A DNA stretch of 9,168 bases from JANRLJ01 sp034437895 (GCA_034437895.1 DAOTTO010000606.1:1-9168); one strand, 5' to 3'. Shown: positions 1-6,510, counted from the stretch's first letter. A program made the numbers and translations. The notes: generated by a model from the letters alone, not told the origin.

Positions 1-300
1 ACGCAAGCGCTCGATAGCAAGTTCAATGACTGGTTCAGGCGTGTCATGTTGGGAGAGGTTGCGCTGCACTTCGGCAATACTACGTGGCCTAAAGGACAAG
101 AAACGTGCCGCACGATCGACAGCACGGACAATTTCATCTTCGCCGCGCAATGCAGCGATTTCCGATTCCGTAAGGGTTTGGCCTTTCCGCAGCTTGACGG
201 CCTCAAGCAGGGTCAAGCTGAAAGCATATTCGCCATCCAGATAGACGTTGACGCACTCTTTATTGCGCTTCTGCACTTCTAAGGTGGTCACGACACCCAT
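1..300 (-). CDS. recX: Regulatory protein RecX, N-terminal part (3' end beyond window)
   Basis: RecX binds RecA and modulates its filaments and recombinase activity. The minus-strand frame is open from an ATG at 298-300 to the left edge, giving 100 residues with no stop. It opens MGVVTTLEVQKRNKECVNVY, then LDGEYAFSLTLLEAVKLRKG at about residues 21-40. Next come ALRGEDEIVRAVDRAARFLS (about 51-70) and a segment ending PEPVIELAIERLR. The beta-rich start, the 'YLDGE-FAFSL' block and the helical 'RA-DRA-RFLS-RPRS--EV' repeat are the RecX N-terminal pattern. A Shine-Dalgarno-like AGGAGA lies at 313-318, 12 nt from the ATG, which is a little far. The C-terminal repeats are outside the window, so completeness cannot be judged. 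recX often sits near recA, which is not visible here. The family call rests on recognised motifs, not on a search. Confidence 0.9.
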   Translation of the reverse strand, partial: MGVVTTLEVQKRNKECVNVYLDGEYAFSLTLLEAVKLRKGQTLTESEIAALRGEDEIVRAVDRAARFLSFRPRSIAEVQRNLSQHDTPEPVIELAIERLR

Positions 301-733
301 TAGGCTTAAGCATCTCCTAGACAAACGCGAAGCGCCGAGATCGGCAAGCAGATCACGGCTTGATGTTTGACTGCGGATTCCAGCAATATGATGTTGCGCC
401 TGATGAGTAAAAACAGCAGGAAACTATTTTAACCCACGTTCAGTCTATGTTTTTATGCCCTAACCAGATATACAATCGGTGGGCGCTATTCATTCTAAAA
501 ATTTTTCAGGCTGATAATCCTGACTAAGACATATTATTGAAGTAGCCGGAAGGCCTATCTTTCGGCACAAGCACCACGCTGCCCTTATTTTGTTTAGACA
601 GTTTAAATCTGGAATTCGCCGTCTTGCAAAGCGATTTAACACAATCGCCAAGAGCCGTGATTAAATTTACAACAAACTTCGACACACAATTACTATGTAC
701 ACTTTAAACAAGTTTTCATAAATAATCAAGTCT
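301..733. other. AT-rich intergenic region between divergent recX and SDR gene
   Basis: No gene is supported in these 433 nt: frames on both strands are short and lack recognisable protein. The region presumably carries the divergent promoters for recX (minus) and the SDR gene (plus). One hairpin is visible: arms 545-552 and 559-566 form 8 bp including one G-U, with a 6-nt loop (553-558). It has no adjoining T-tract, so I do not call it a terminator. The part from about 420 to 730 is clearly richer in A/T than the flanking genes. I see no repeats, IS ends or tRNA. Confidence 0.6.
666..724 (+). promoter_or_regulatory. Weak promoter candidates for the SDR gene
   Basis: Two overlapping sigma70-like arrangements can be read and neither is strong. 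One is TTTACA (666-671), 19 nt, TACTAT (691-696). The other is TGTACA (696-701), 17 nt, TAAATA (719-724). Both lie in AT-rich DNA upstream of the ATG at 797. Given how common such matches are in AT-rich DNA, this is a suggestion only. Confidence 0.25.
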
Positions 734-796
734 TTGCCTAATTTGGAGCATCTCAGTAGAATCAGGGCGCTTCATCATGCAACGAAAGCTCATTTT

Positions 797-1591
797 ATGG
801 TAGGTAATCAGCGGCGGGTATTGGTCACGGGCGGCGGCACATTTTTGGGTGATAACATTACAGCGGCACTTTTGGGCGAAGGCGCGGAAGTGACGTTATT
901 GGTACGTCCCGGCTTAGAAGATCGTTTAGGGGCATTGGGACAGCGTGTGCGCTGGTGGACGGCGGATATTTGGGACGTGGCAAGTTTGCGCGGAAGGGCG
1001 CGGGGGCATGGTGTTGTCATCCATACCGTCGGCAGCATGACCGAAGATCATGCACAAGGGCTGACCCATCATCGGCTGAATTTCGTCTCTGCCCGGAATG
1101 CCGCAACGATGTGCATCAGTGATGGTGTGCCGCAGATGGTCTTGATGAGCAGCGCTGCCGCCCCTTGGATCAGCCGGAGTTACATCCGCTCAAAACGTGA
1201 AGCTGAAGACTATTTACAGCGCGTGGGCGTAAAATCAGCCGTGATTCGAGCGCCGCTGGCTTACATACGTGGGCAACCCCGCCCGGCCTTTTATGAATTG
1301 ATGACGCTTTTAGGCAGCATCCCACCGACATCCTGGCTGGGTTTTGGAAAAATTGCCCCCATGCCGATTGATGTCTTGGCGCGAGGAGTAGCACGAATCG
1401 CGCTCGAACCGCAGCGCACAAACGCGATTTACACCGCTGCTGATCTCCGCCGCCGTAATCAACGGCACGAACTAGCGAAACCACTGATGGTAGGTGAAAC
1501 ACCCGGAGAGCAACCGCGTGTTCATCCCTTTGATTTACTCGATGATGAAGCACCGTTTGGTTGGGTTCCGCCCAGTGACAAGAGACGTTAA
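797..1591 (+). CDS. NAD(P)-binding SDR / epimerase-dehydratase-like protein
   Basis: A 264-residue extended or atypical short-chain dehydrogenase/reductase fold protein that probably binds NAD(P); substrate unknown. A Rossmann start RVLVTGGGTFLG is at residues 7-18, an acidic ADIWD at about 56-60, and a catalytic-type Ser pair at 118-119. YIRSK (Tyr129-x3-Lys133) matches the SDR YxxxK motif. The glycine motif deviates: TGGGTFLG has Thr where TGxxGxxG normally has its second Gly. The C-terminal half (RAPLAYIRGQ, then PMPIDVLARGVARIAL) resembles substrate and oligomer regions of NAD-dependent epimerases. I chose the ATG at 797 because the Rossmann strand follows at once. A TTG at 734 would add 21 residues without family character. 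There is no strong Shine-Dalgarno; GAAAG at 784-788 is the best seen. The gene converges on the acyltransferase gene with only 4 nt between stops. Its function in a pathway cannot be told from context. Confidence 0.8.
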   Translation: MVGNQRRVLVTGGGTFLGDNITAALLGEGAEVTLLVRPGLEDRLGALGQRVRWWTADIWDVASLRGRARGHGVVIHTVGSMTEDHAQGLTHHRLNFVSARNAATMCISDGVPQMVLMSSAAAPWISRSYIRSKREAEDYLQRVGVKSAVIRAPLAYIRGQPRPAFYELMTLLGSIPPTSWLGFGKIAPMPIDVLARGVARIALEPQRTNAIYTAADLRRRNQRHELAKPLMVGETPGEQPRVHPFDLLDDEAPFGWVPPSDKRR

Positions 1592-1598
1592 GCGCTTA
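1589..1598. repeat. 10-bp perfect palindrome holding both convergent stop codons
   Basis: The sequence TAAGCGCTTA reads the same on both strands. Its first three bases are the TAA stop of the plus-strand SDR gene, and its last three are the TAA stop of the minus-strand acyltransferase gene. No hairpin terminator separates the two genes, so the transcripts probably overlap at their 3' ends. Confidence 0.85.
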
Positions 1599-2711
1599 CA
1601 TTTTGTGCGCGGCGGTCACACTTTCCTCGACAATTTCTTCGTCACTATCGGCATAGCGATAGCGGCGAATCGGCTTTATCGTCAAAATATGCCCCGCCTC
1701 GCCTGCCCATCGCGCCAAATCACGCAGTTGCACGAGGCCGTTTTGCATCGCCATGCCGCCTTCATTGCCGAAGCGGTAGGTGAGGTAATAAGGATTCTGC
1801 CCTAAATAATCCAAGACGACTTGTGTGGCATCAGCGATCAAAGCGGGATTATGTTCGGTGGCGAGGTGCTGGAGGGGCTGCACAGGCAGTTTTACGTTAC
1901 GTGCGAGCGTATTCAGCAGCACCGGACGATGAAAGAATTTAGCGAGCGATTCCTCTTCGCTGATTGTCAAATGGCGTGGAACGTCCATGGATACTCCATC
2001 CGCCCGATTGACAGAAATAGTGAGTTCAAAATGCTCCTCACAAATTTTCTGCCATCGCTCTTTCTCTTCTGGCGGGATAAGCGCCTCGACACGCGCCATC
2101 ACCAAATCTGCGCCATCAGCTAAGGCTTGTTTGCGCGTCTTACCCGCTGCATCCTCTTGAATCGACGGGATCACCTGACCAATATTCATGATAAGTTGAG
2201 GCCGCTTAAAAGCCGCCATTGCGCCAATCGCGCCATCCATTCCACCAAACCCAATCGGCACGATGGGCGCATTCGCCTTGCTGCTCAACCATGCCACGCC
2301 GCTTCGGGCTTGCTTGAGGTTGGCTTCCCAGATTCCGCCCTCTGGGAAAATGCCAATCACGCCGTTTTGTGCCAGCACATCCAGCGCCATCGTCATGCCC
2401 TTACGATCCATACTGCCACGATTAACCGGAATAAAGCCGTAACTATTGATAATCAGCGCAAAAGTGGGGTCAAGCGGCACATCCCCCACGCCAAGCACTT
2501 CAACGAACCAAGGAACGTGAATTACCATCAAAACGACTTCGATCATGGCAACATGATTGCCAACAAGGATCAAAGGGCCGCTTTGGGGCAAATTTTCCCG
2601 TCCAGTGATGATCGTGCGCGAGAGCAAGCTCATTAACGGTTTTGCCACCAGACACAGTGCTGTACGGCGCTTTGTACGGCGAGGATATGAAATAGAGTAG
2701 GAGTTTGTCAT
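1596..2711 (-). CDS. PlsC-family 1-acylglycerol-phosphate acyltransferase-like protein with C-terminal extension
   Basis: A lysophospholipid acyltransferase (PlsC/AGPAT fold), expected to transfer an acyl group to a lysophospholipid or related acceptor at the inner face of the membrane. A basic stretch PRRTKRR (10-16) precedes a moderately hydrophobic segment (about 18-30). ITGRENLPQSGPLILVGNH leads to motif I, where His53 is followed after four residues by Glu58: HX4E instead of the usual HX4D. Block II is YGFIPVNRGS (91-100), block III is FPEGG (122-126), and block IV is APIVPIGF (148-155). About 185 residues after the acyltransferase core (from about 186) match no domain I know. They contain an acidic helical part and TYRFGNEGGM near 311-320. 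At 371 residues it is longer than the usual 200-250. No clear Shine-Dalgarno precedes the ATG at 2711. It lies 62 nt downstream of the winged-helix gene and may be co-transcribed with it. Acceptor specificity is unknown. Confidence 0.85.
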   Translation of the reverse strand: MTNSYSISYPRRTKRRTALCLVAKPLMSLLSRTIITGRENLPQSGPLILVGNHVAMIEVVLMVIHVPWFVEVLGVGDVPLDPTFALIINSYGFIPVNRGSMDRKGMTMALDVLAQNGVIGIFPEGGIWEANLKQARSGVAWLSSKANAPIVPIGFGGMDGAIGAMAAFKRPQLIMNIGQVIPSIQEDAAGKTRKQALADGADLVMARVEALIPPEEKERWQKICEEHFELTISVNRADGVSMDVPRHLTISEEESLAKFFHRPVLLNTLARNVKLPVQPLQHLATEHNPALIADATQVVLDYLGQNPYYLTYRFGNEGGMAMQNGLVQLRDLARWAGEAGHILTIKPIRRYRYADSDEEIVEESVTAAHKM

Positions 2712-2773
2712 GGTCTATAGGAAAAGATAAGTAGAGGCACAGCTCAGACCGCCCCTTACCGAGCCAACTTAAA

Positions 2774-3466
2774 TTAAAGGGTGATTTTTATATCTGTCCC
2801 GTAGGCGACTTTGTGCGTTTCTTTGGGGGCATGGTCGGTCACGCCAATATCAACATACATACCGCCGCTGACTTCGACCTCATCCGAGTCGCTGTTAAGC
2901 TGGAAGACTTGCAGCTTTAACCGAACCTGCGTGTAAGCGCCGGGGATGATCTGAAACGCTCGGTGTGCGGGCATATTGGTGACGGAAAGCGCCCCATCTT
3001 CAGGTTTATCCGGCTTGCCATTCACCAGCGAAAGCCGGACAACAAGATCAGCCGAACTGGACATCAAGTGACCCAAATCGGCCTCATTAAATCCCACAAT
3101 CACTTCTGTCGGTTGATTAGCAACTAATGTGCGCGGCAAAGCAACTACAAGACGGCGTAAGACATATTTGGGGCCAATATCAGGGTGAACGCCGCCTGTT
3201 GCGCCATCATATTCTGCCAATTCGCCTGCCGCTTCATGCCCCTGTTCTGTAAGACGATAGATCAAATCGCCTTCCATTGTCACATAACCCTTTGTGACGA
3301 GCCGCCGGATGGCTTTGCTAAAACCACGATCACTCAATTCCAGCGCATCACAAATTTCGTCTACATCTGCTATATCTGAGTCAATCGTCCCAAAATAACG
3401 GATAATGTCGAGCGCACCCGGCAGCGGCTCCAAAGTTTTTAGGTGAAACGGTAGTTCCATCGACAT
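2774..3466 (-). CDS. Winged-helix DNA-binding-like protein with C-terminal beta-rich domain
   Basis: A 230-residue protein of unrecognised family. Residues about 16-85 read as a winged helix: a helical start (GALDIIRYFGTID), a possible recognition helix around ALELSDRGFSKAIRRLVTKG (41-60), and a wing-like turn GYVTMEGDLIYRLTEQG (60-76). From about 98 to the end the protein is beta-rich with alternating hydrophobics (KYVLRRLVVALPRTLVANQP, later QVRLKLQVFQL and GGMYVDIGV). This suggests a sandwich-like ligand or protein-binding domain. No membrane segment or catalytic motif is visible. The ATG at 3466 is preferred because AGGAAG (3475-3480) sits 8 nt upstream; a TTG at 3472 would be only 2 nt from it. 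A promoter candidate lies about 55 nt upstream. The downstream neighbour on the same strand is the PlsC-like gene, so an envelope-lipid regulatory role is conceivable but unproven. Confidence 0.75.
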   Translation of the reverse strand: MSMELPFHLKTLEPLPGALDIIRYFGTIDSDIADVDEICDALELSDRGFSKAIRRLVTKGYVTMEGDLIYRLTEQGHEAAGELAEYDGATGGVHPDIGPKYVLRRLVVALPRTLVANQPTEVIVGFNEADLGHLMSSSADLVVRLSLVNGKPDKPEDGALSVTNMPAHRAFQIIPGAYTQVRLKLQVFQLNSDSDEVEVSGGMYVDIGVTDHAPKETHKVAYGTDIKITL

Positions 3467-3474
3467 TATCAAGG

Positions 3475-3480
3475 CTTCCT
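3475..3480 (-). promoter_or_regulatory. Ribosome binding site deciding the winged-helix gene start
   Basis: AGGAAG on the minus strand is 8 nt before the ATG at 3466, but only 2 nt before a TTG at 3472. Spacing therefore favours the ATG. Confidence 0.65.
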
Positions 3481-3521
3481 TTTATGGCAAATTTCAGAGA
3501 ACTTATCACGAACTCATCACA

Positions 3522-3550
3522 AGTATAACGGAATTTCAATGCGGTACAAA
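3522..3550 (-). promoter_or_regulatory. Promoter candidate for the winged-helix gene
   Basis: On the minus strand TATACT (3522-3527, 5 of 6 bases of the -10 consensus) lies 17 nt after TTTGTA (3545-3550, a weak -35). Transcription would start near 3515, giving a leader of about 50 nt before the ATG at 3466. Confidence 0.4.
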
Positions 3551-3572
3551 TCAAGGATTCCAAGCTGACCAC

Positions 3573-3610
3573 AGCAAAAACAAACTACCGATTCACCCAA
3601 CCAGTATCGG
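3573..3610 (-). terminator. Possible weak terminator after the nucleotide-sugar dehydrogenase gene
   Basis: Reading the minus strand, CCGAT (3606-3610) and ATCGG (3588-3592) can pair around a 13-nt loop. Three bases later the T-rich TTTGTTTTTG (3575-3584) begins. The stem is short (5 bp, perhaps 2 more inside), so efficiency is doubtful. Its position, just downstream of the dehydrogenase stop and upstream of the next gene's promoter, fits. Confidence 0.4.
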
Positions 3611-3639
3611 CATCCTAAATCATCAATTGCTATGCCTTC

Positions 3640-4953
3640 TTACAGTGTAACGATACGCGCTTTGCCCGAAAAATTGGGCGTAGCGTGGCGGGTATCCACA
3701 ATAATGCGGCTGTGATCGACAATATGCTGCCAATTGTAGGATGTATGATCGGTAACGATGACCACGCAATCGGCGTTTTCTAGCAATTGCTCAGAATATT
3801 CGACCCCATACATCTTTTCGTCATCTTCTAGCCGGATGACAGGCACATGCGGGTCATGGTAGCTGATATTTGCACCTTTATTCCGCAACAAACCGATCAC
3901 ATCCAGCGCCGGACTTTCGCGCACATCATCAATATCGCGCTTATACGCCACGCCCAAGACGACAATATTCGCCCCACGCACGGCTTTGCTATCATCATTG
4001 AGTGCGTCCGTCACTTTATCAATCACGTACAGCGGCATGGAGGTATTAATTTCGCTGGCGAGTTCGATAAACCGCGCTGTGTAATTGAGTGTCTTGAGCT
4101 TCCAGCTTAGATAATGCGGGTCAACCGGAATACAATGTCCGCCCAAACCCGGCCCCGGATAAAACGGCATAAAGCCGAAGGGCTTAGTCGCCGCCGCTTC
4201 GATCACTTCCCACGCATCAATGCCGAGTTTATCGCACATTAATGCCATTTCGTTTACGAGGCCGATATTTACCGCTCTGAACGTATTTTCCAGCAGTTTA
4301 ACCATCTCAGCAGTCGTAGGCGAGGACACCGGCACAACCGTATCAATCGCCGTTTTGTACATGGCGACGGCGACTTCGGTGCAATCGGAAGTGATGCCGC
4401 CTACGACTTTAGGTGTGTTGCGGACATGATACTTAGGATTCGCAGGGTCGATGCGTTCCGGCGAAAATGCGACAAACACATTTTCACCCGGTGTAAAGCC
4501 TTTTTCTGCCAAACGAGGGACAATAATTTCCTCAGTCGTGCCGGGATAGGTGGTGCTTTCTAGCACAACCAGCATCCCTTCACGGCAGATTTCGGCAATC
4601 GCGTTGATCGCGCTGATGATAAAAGACATATCAGGATCTTTTGTTTTATGGAGCGGAGTCGGCACACAAATGCTGATAGCATCCACCTGCCTTAAGTCGG
4701 CATAGTCAGTCGTGCCGCATAGCCGACCACTTTCCACCAAGGGCTTCAGCCGCGCCGTAGGAATATCTTGAATATAGCTTTCGCCCTTGTTGAGTTGGGC
4801 GACTTTCGGCGCACTAATATCCAACCCGATCACGTTAAATCCTGCTTCGGCAAATTCAACCGCCAGCGGCAGCCCTACATAACCCAGACCGACAATCGCT
4901 AGACGCGCCTCGCGTTTTTCCAGCCGATCTAGGAGGATTTGCTTGATTGTCAT
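3640..4953 (-). CDS. wbpA: UDP-N-acetyl-D-glucosamine 6-dehydrogenase-like (WbpA type)
   Basis: A nucleotide-sugar dehydrogenase of the UDP-glucose/UDP-ManNAc dehydrogenase superfamily. These enzymes oxidise the C6 hydroxyl of a UDP-sugar to the acid in two NAD+-dependent steps, supplying uronic acids for surface polysaccharide. The N-terminal Rossmann motif is GLGYVG (22-27), with acidic LDI at 44-46 closing the NAD site. PTPL (98-101), ESTTYPGTTEE (132-142) and FSPERIDP (163-170) are family blocks. Lys219 and Asn223 sit in EMVKLLENTFRAVN. The catalytic cysteine is Cys274 in PGLGGHCIPVDP (268-279). The C-terminal domain has GVAYKRDIDDVRESPA (334-349). Its length of 437 residues and the 'PGPGLGGHCIPVDPHYLSWK' block fit WbpA/TviB-type enzymes better than UDP-glucose dehydrogenases. 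Substrate choice between GlcNAc, GalNAc and ManNAc forms is not certain. A strong promoter lies just upstream. No other polysaccharide genes are adjacent. Confidence 0.9.
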   Translation of the reverse strand: MTIKQILLDRLEKREARLAIVGLGYVGLPLAVEFAEAGFNVIGLDISAPKVAQLNKGESYIQDIPTARLKPLVESGRLCGTTDYADLRQVDAISICVPTPLHKTKDPDMSFIISAINAIAEICREGMLVVLESTTYPGTTEEIIVPRLAEKGFTPGENVFVAFSPERIDPANPKYHVRNTPKVVGGITSDCTEVAVAMYKTAIDTVVPVSSPTTAEMVKLLENTFRAVNIGLVNEMALMCDKLGIDAWEVIEAAATKPFGFMPFYPGPGLGGHCIPVDPHYLSWKLKTLNYTARFIELASEINTSMPLYVIDKVTDALNDDSKAVRGANIVVLGVAYKRDIDDVRESPALDVIGLLRNKGANISYHDPHVPVIRLEDDEKMYGVEYSEQLLENADCVVIVTDHTSYNWQHIVDHSRIIVDTRHATPNFSGKARIVTL

Positions 4954-4988
4954 CGAATTTTACTCTCATACCTATAAAATATGTTGCG

Positions 4989-5017
4989 ATTATAACTGTG
5001 TACTTGGAGGCGTTCAA
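4989..5017 (-). promoter_or_regulatory. Near-consensus sigma70 promoter for the dehydrogenase gene
   Basis: On the minus strand TTGAAC (5012-5017) is followed after exactly 17 nt by a perfect TATAAT (4989-4994). Transcription would start near 4982, leaving a leader of about 29 nt before the ATG at 4953, with GAGAG as a weak ribosome site. It lies downstream of the terminator pair that ends the previous gene, so the dehydrogenase gene is its own transcription unit. Confidence 0.75.
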
Positions 5018-5036
5018 GCGTGGTATGTAGGCACAT

Positions 5037-5069
5037 AAAAATGCCCGTCTGTTTTCAACAGGCATTTTT
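5037..5069. terminator. Bidirectional-looking hairpin terminator (second of a tandem pair)
   Basis: Arms AAAAATGCC (5037-5045) and GGCATTTTT (5061-5069) pair over 9 bp. A further TGTT/AACA pairing (5050-5053 with 5057-5060) follows a 4-nt bulge, with a 3-nt loop. The arm ends supply T-runs on both strands. For the minus-strand PDZ gene this is a back-up terminator after the one at 5107-5138. Confidence 0.65.
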
Positions 5070-5106
5070 GTGTTGATTAAACAGATTATGTCGGAAGTTC
5101 AGATGC

Positions 5107-5138
5107 AAAAATCAAGGCATCTAAAACAATGCCTTGAT
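5107..5138 (-). terminator. Intrinsic terminator of the PDZ-protein gene
   Basis: A perfect 10-bp stem is formed by ATCAAGGCAT (5111-5120) and ATGCCTTGAT (5129-5138) around an 8-nt loop. On the minus strand the second arm ends in a T-run (5107-5111). It starts 27 nt beyond the PDZ gene stop, which is the expected place for a Rho-independent terminator. Confidence 0.85.
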
Positions 5139-5164
5139 CTCGTGTTTTGTGCTATCGGATAAAA

Positions 5165-6439
5165 TTAGAGGCTTGTCCCCTGATTAGGGGTTTGGGGAGG
5201 AACTGGTTGATTGGGTTGCTGACCGGGAGCGCCGGGACGCATGTTGCCGCCCATGCCATTCATATCGCCCATGCCGTTCATACCGCCCATGCCATTCATA
5301 CCGCCCATGCCGGGCATCATCTGCATCAGGCCGGAGAACTGCTCGCGCTGCCCAAGCGTGATTTCGACTTGTAGGCTTTCTCCAGCGCGTAAGACATCCA
5401 GCGTCACGACATCTTCAGGTTCATAAGCAAAGATGCGATCAGCCAACGTGTGTTCGGCATCCACAACTTCGCCATTCACAGCGGTCACAATATCATTTAC
5501 TTCCAAGCCAGCCGTTTCGGCGGGCGAACCCGGCTCAACTTGAGTGATAAGCGCACCTTCGGTCACATCGACGCTGTATTCAGCGGCGGTTGCTTCATCC
5601 AAGGTCACGAAAGCGACACCTAAGCGTCCCTTGCCATTGAAATCGCGGAAATCACGGTTATTCCCGTCACGGTTATCTCTGTTGGGACCAAAACCTTGCA
5701 TTGGCGGAACCATCATCTCGCCCATACCTGGGATCATCCCACGCAGGCCAGCACCAAATAATGCTAAAGCGGTTTCTGCCGGGACTTCGATGTCCTGCGA
5801 TTCGCCAGTACGATCAATTGTTAACGTAATTGCCGCATCGGCACTCATATCGGGCATCATAAAACGGAACTGACCGCCTTCAATCGCCTCGCCATTAATG
5901 GCAGTGATACGATCACCCGCTTTCAGACCCGCCTCAGCTAAGGCGCTGCCTTCACCCAATGCAACAATTTCGATCACGCCTTCATCGGGCAGAAATGTGA
6001 TTTCGTCGTCGGAGTTCATGAAATCAAAGCGATTACCGCCGCGTCCACGTCTGTCGTCATCAAGATCAGCAGGACGTTCACCCAGCGTCACACTGACGGT
6101 CAATGTTTCTTCGCCGCGTACAATTTCCAAATCAACCACATCGCCGGGGACTTGGCTTTCCAGCGCGTTCAGCAAAGTCTCGACGGTCACAGGTTCACCA
6201 GCAAAGGCCGTAATGATGTCATTCGCCTCAATACCTGCGGCAGCGGATGGCCCATCAGGGGTCACTTCGCTTACGAGAACGCCGTTATCTGCTTCGCCGA
6301 TGACGATACCCAAAAAGGCGCGTCCGGGTTCTGTAGTGGCTTCTGGTGTTGCTTCTTGGGCGGCGACGATACCGACTACCGTCAAGGCCAGCACAAGCAA
6401 AAACGCCACAAGAAGCGCTTGAGTCCGTTTCATTTTCAT
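5165..6439 (-). CDS. Secreted protein with three PDZ-like domains and Gly/Met/Asn-rich repeat tail
   Basis: A 424-residue exported protein of unknown role. A signal peptide covers about residues 1-27: KMKR, then a hydrophobic core, with likely cleavage after VAA. A short T/E/P/A-rich linker follows. PDZ-like module 1 spans about 41-120 (FLGIVIGEADNGVLVSEVTP, AAGIEANDIITAFAGEPV). Module 2 spans about 149-222 (AEAGLKAGDRITAINGEAI), and module 3 about 272-364 (GALITQVEPGSPAETAGLEV, NDIVTAVNGEVV). Between 2 and 3 lies a charged stretch with repeated NRD/RDF (253-267). The tail (371-424) has a GMGGMN-type repeat, then a Q/P/N-rich end. No HtrA Ser protease domain or other catalytic motif is visible, so it looks like a binding or scaffold protein rather than a DegP-type protease. 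AGGAG at 6448-6452 lies 8 nt before the ATG. Two terminators follow it. It is separate from the operon upstream. Confidence 0.85.
   Translation of the reverse strand: MKMKRTQALLVAFLLVLALTVVGIVAAQEATPEATTEPGRAFLGIVIGEADNGVLVSEVTPDGPSAAAGIEANDIITAFAGEPVTVETLLNALESQVPGDVVDLEIVRGEETLTVSVTLGERPADLDDDRRGRGGNRFDFMNSDDEITFLPDEGVIEIVALGEGSALAEAGLKAGDRITAINGEAIEGGQFRFMMPDMSADAAITLTIDRTGESQDIEVPAETALALFGAGLRGMIPGMGEMMVPPMQGFGPNRDNRDGNNRDFRDFNGKGRLGVAFVTLDEATAAEYSVDVTEGALITQVEPGSPAETAGLEVNDIVTAVNGEVVDAEHTLADRIFAYEPEDVVTLDVLRAGESLQVEITLGQREQFSGLMQMMPGMGGMNGMGGMNGMGDMNGMGGNMRPGAPGQQPNQPVPPQTPNQGTSL
5247..5311 (-). repeat. 18-bp coding tandem repeat (about 3.6 copies)
   Basis: Plus-strand units CCGCCCATGCCATTCATA (5247-5264), a variant with two changes (5265-5282), an exact copy (5283-5300) and a partial copy (5301-5311). 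They encode the GMGGMN hexapeptide repeats of the PDZ protein tail. Because the unit is a multiple of three, copy number can change without a frameshift. Confidence 0.85.
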
Positions 6440-6447
6440 GGTTACAT

Positions 6448-6452
6448 CTCCT
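6448..6452 (-). promoter_or_regulatory. Ribosome binding site of the PDZ-protein gene
   Basis: AGGAG on the minus strand sits 8 nt before the ATG at 6439, a near-ideal spacing that picks this ATG over the second ATG two codons later. Confidence 0.75.
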
Positions 6453-6473
6453 CACACAGTGTTTTTAATCACA

Positions 6474-6510
6474 AGATTTAGGGTGTGTGTGTCGCACCTG
6501 TCCTAAATCT
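6474..6510. promoter_or_regulatory. Inverted repeat upstream of the PDZ-protein gene (operator or leader hairpin)
   Basis: AGATTTAGG (6474-6482) and CCTAAATCT (6502-6510) are perfect 9-nt inverted arms separated by 19 nt. Within the spacer, GTG (6483-6485) and CAC can add pairing next to the left arm. It lies 34-71 nt upstream of the start codon. It could be a regulator binding site or a 5'-UTR stem. No T-tract follows on the minus strand, so it is not an intrinsic terminator. Confidence 0.5.

Noticed and set aside
26..282. Two short plus-strand open frames (72 and 78 aa)
   Set aside because: They lie antisense to recX, whose minus-strand translation matches the RecX N-terminal pattern.
734..796. 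TTG start extending the SDR protein by 21 residues
   Set aside because: The added residues lack family character, and the Rossmann strand starts right after the ATG at 797.
1170..1553. Minus-strand frame of 127 aa
   Set aside because: Antisense to the SDR gene; no recognisable motifs, and the plus strand has a clear Rossmann and YxxxK protein.
2127..2636. Plus-strand frame of 169 aa
   Set aside because: Antisense to the acyltransferase blocks; the translation is rich in H/R/N and has no domain-like pattern.
3381..3572. Minus-strand 63-aa frame overlapping the winged-helix gene start
   Set aside because: Overlaps a better supported gene in another frame and covers its promoter; no motif or ribosome site found.
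5898..6422. Plus-strand frame of 174 aa
   Set aside because: Antisense to the PDZ protein; the Ser/Ala/Pro-rich translation is typical of a shadow frame.
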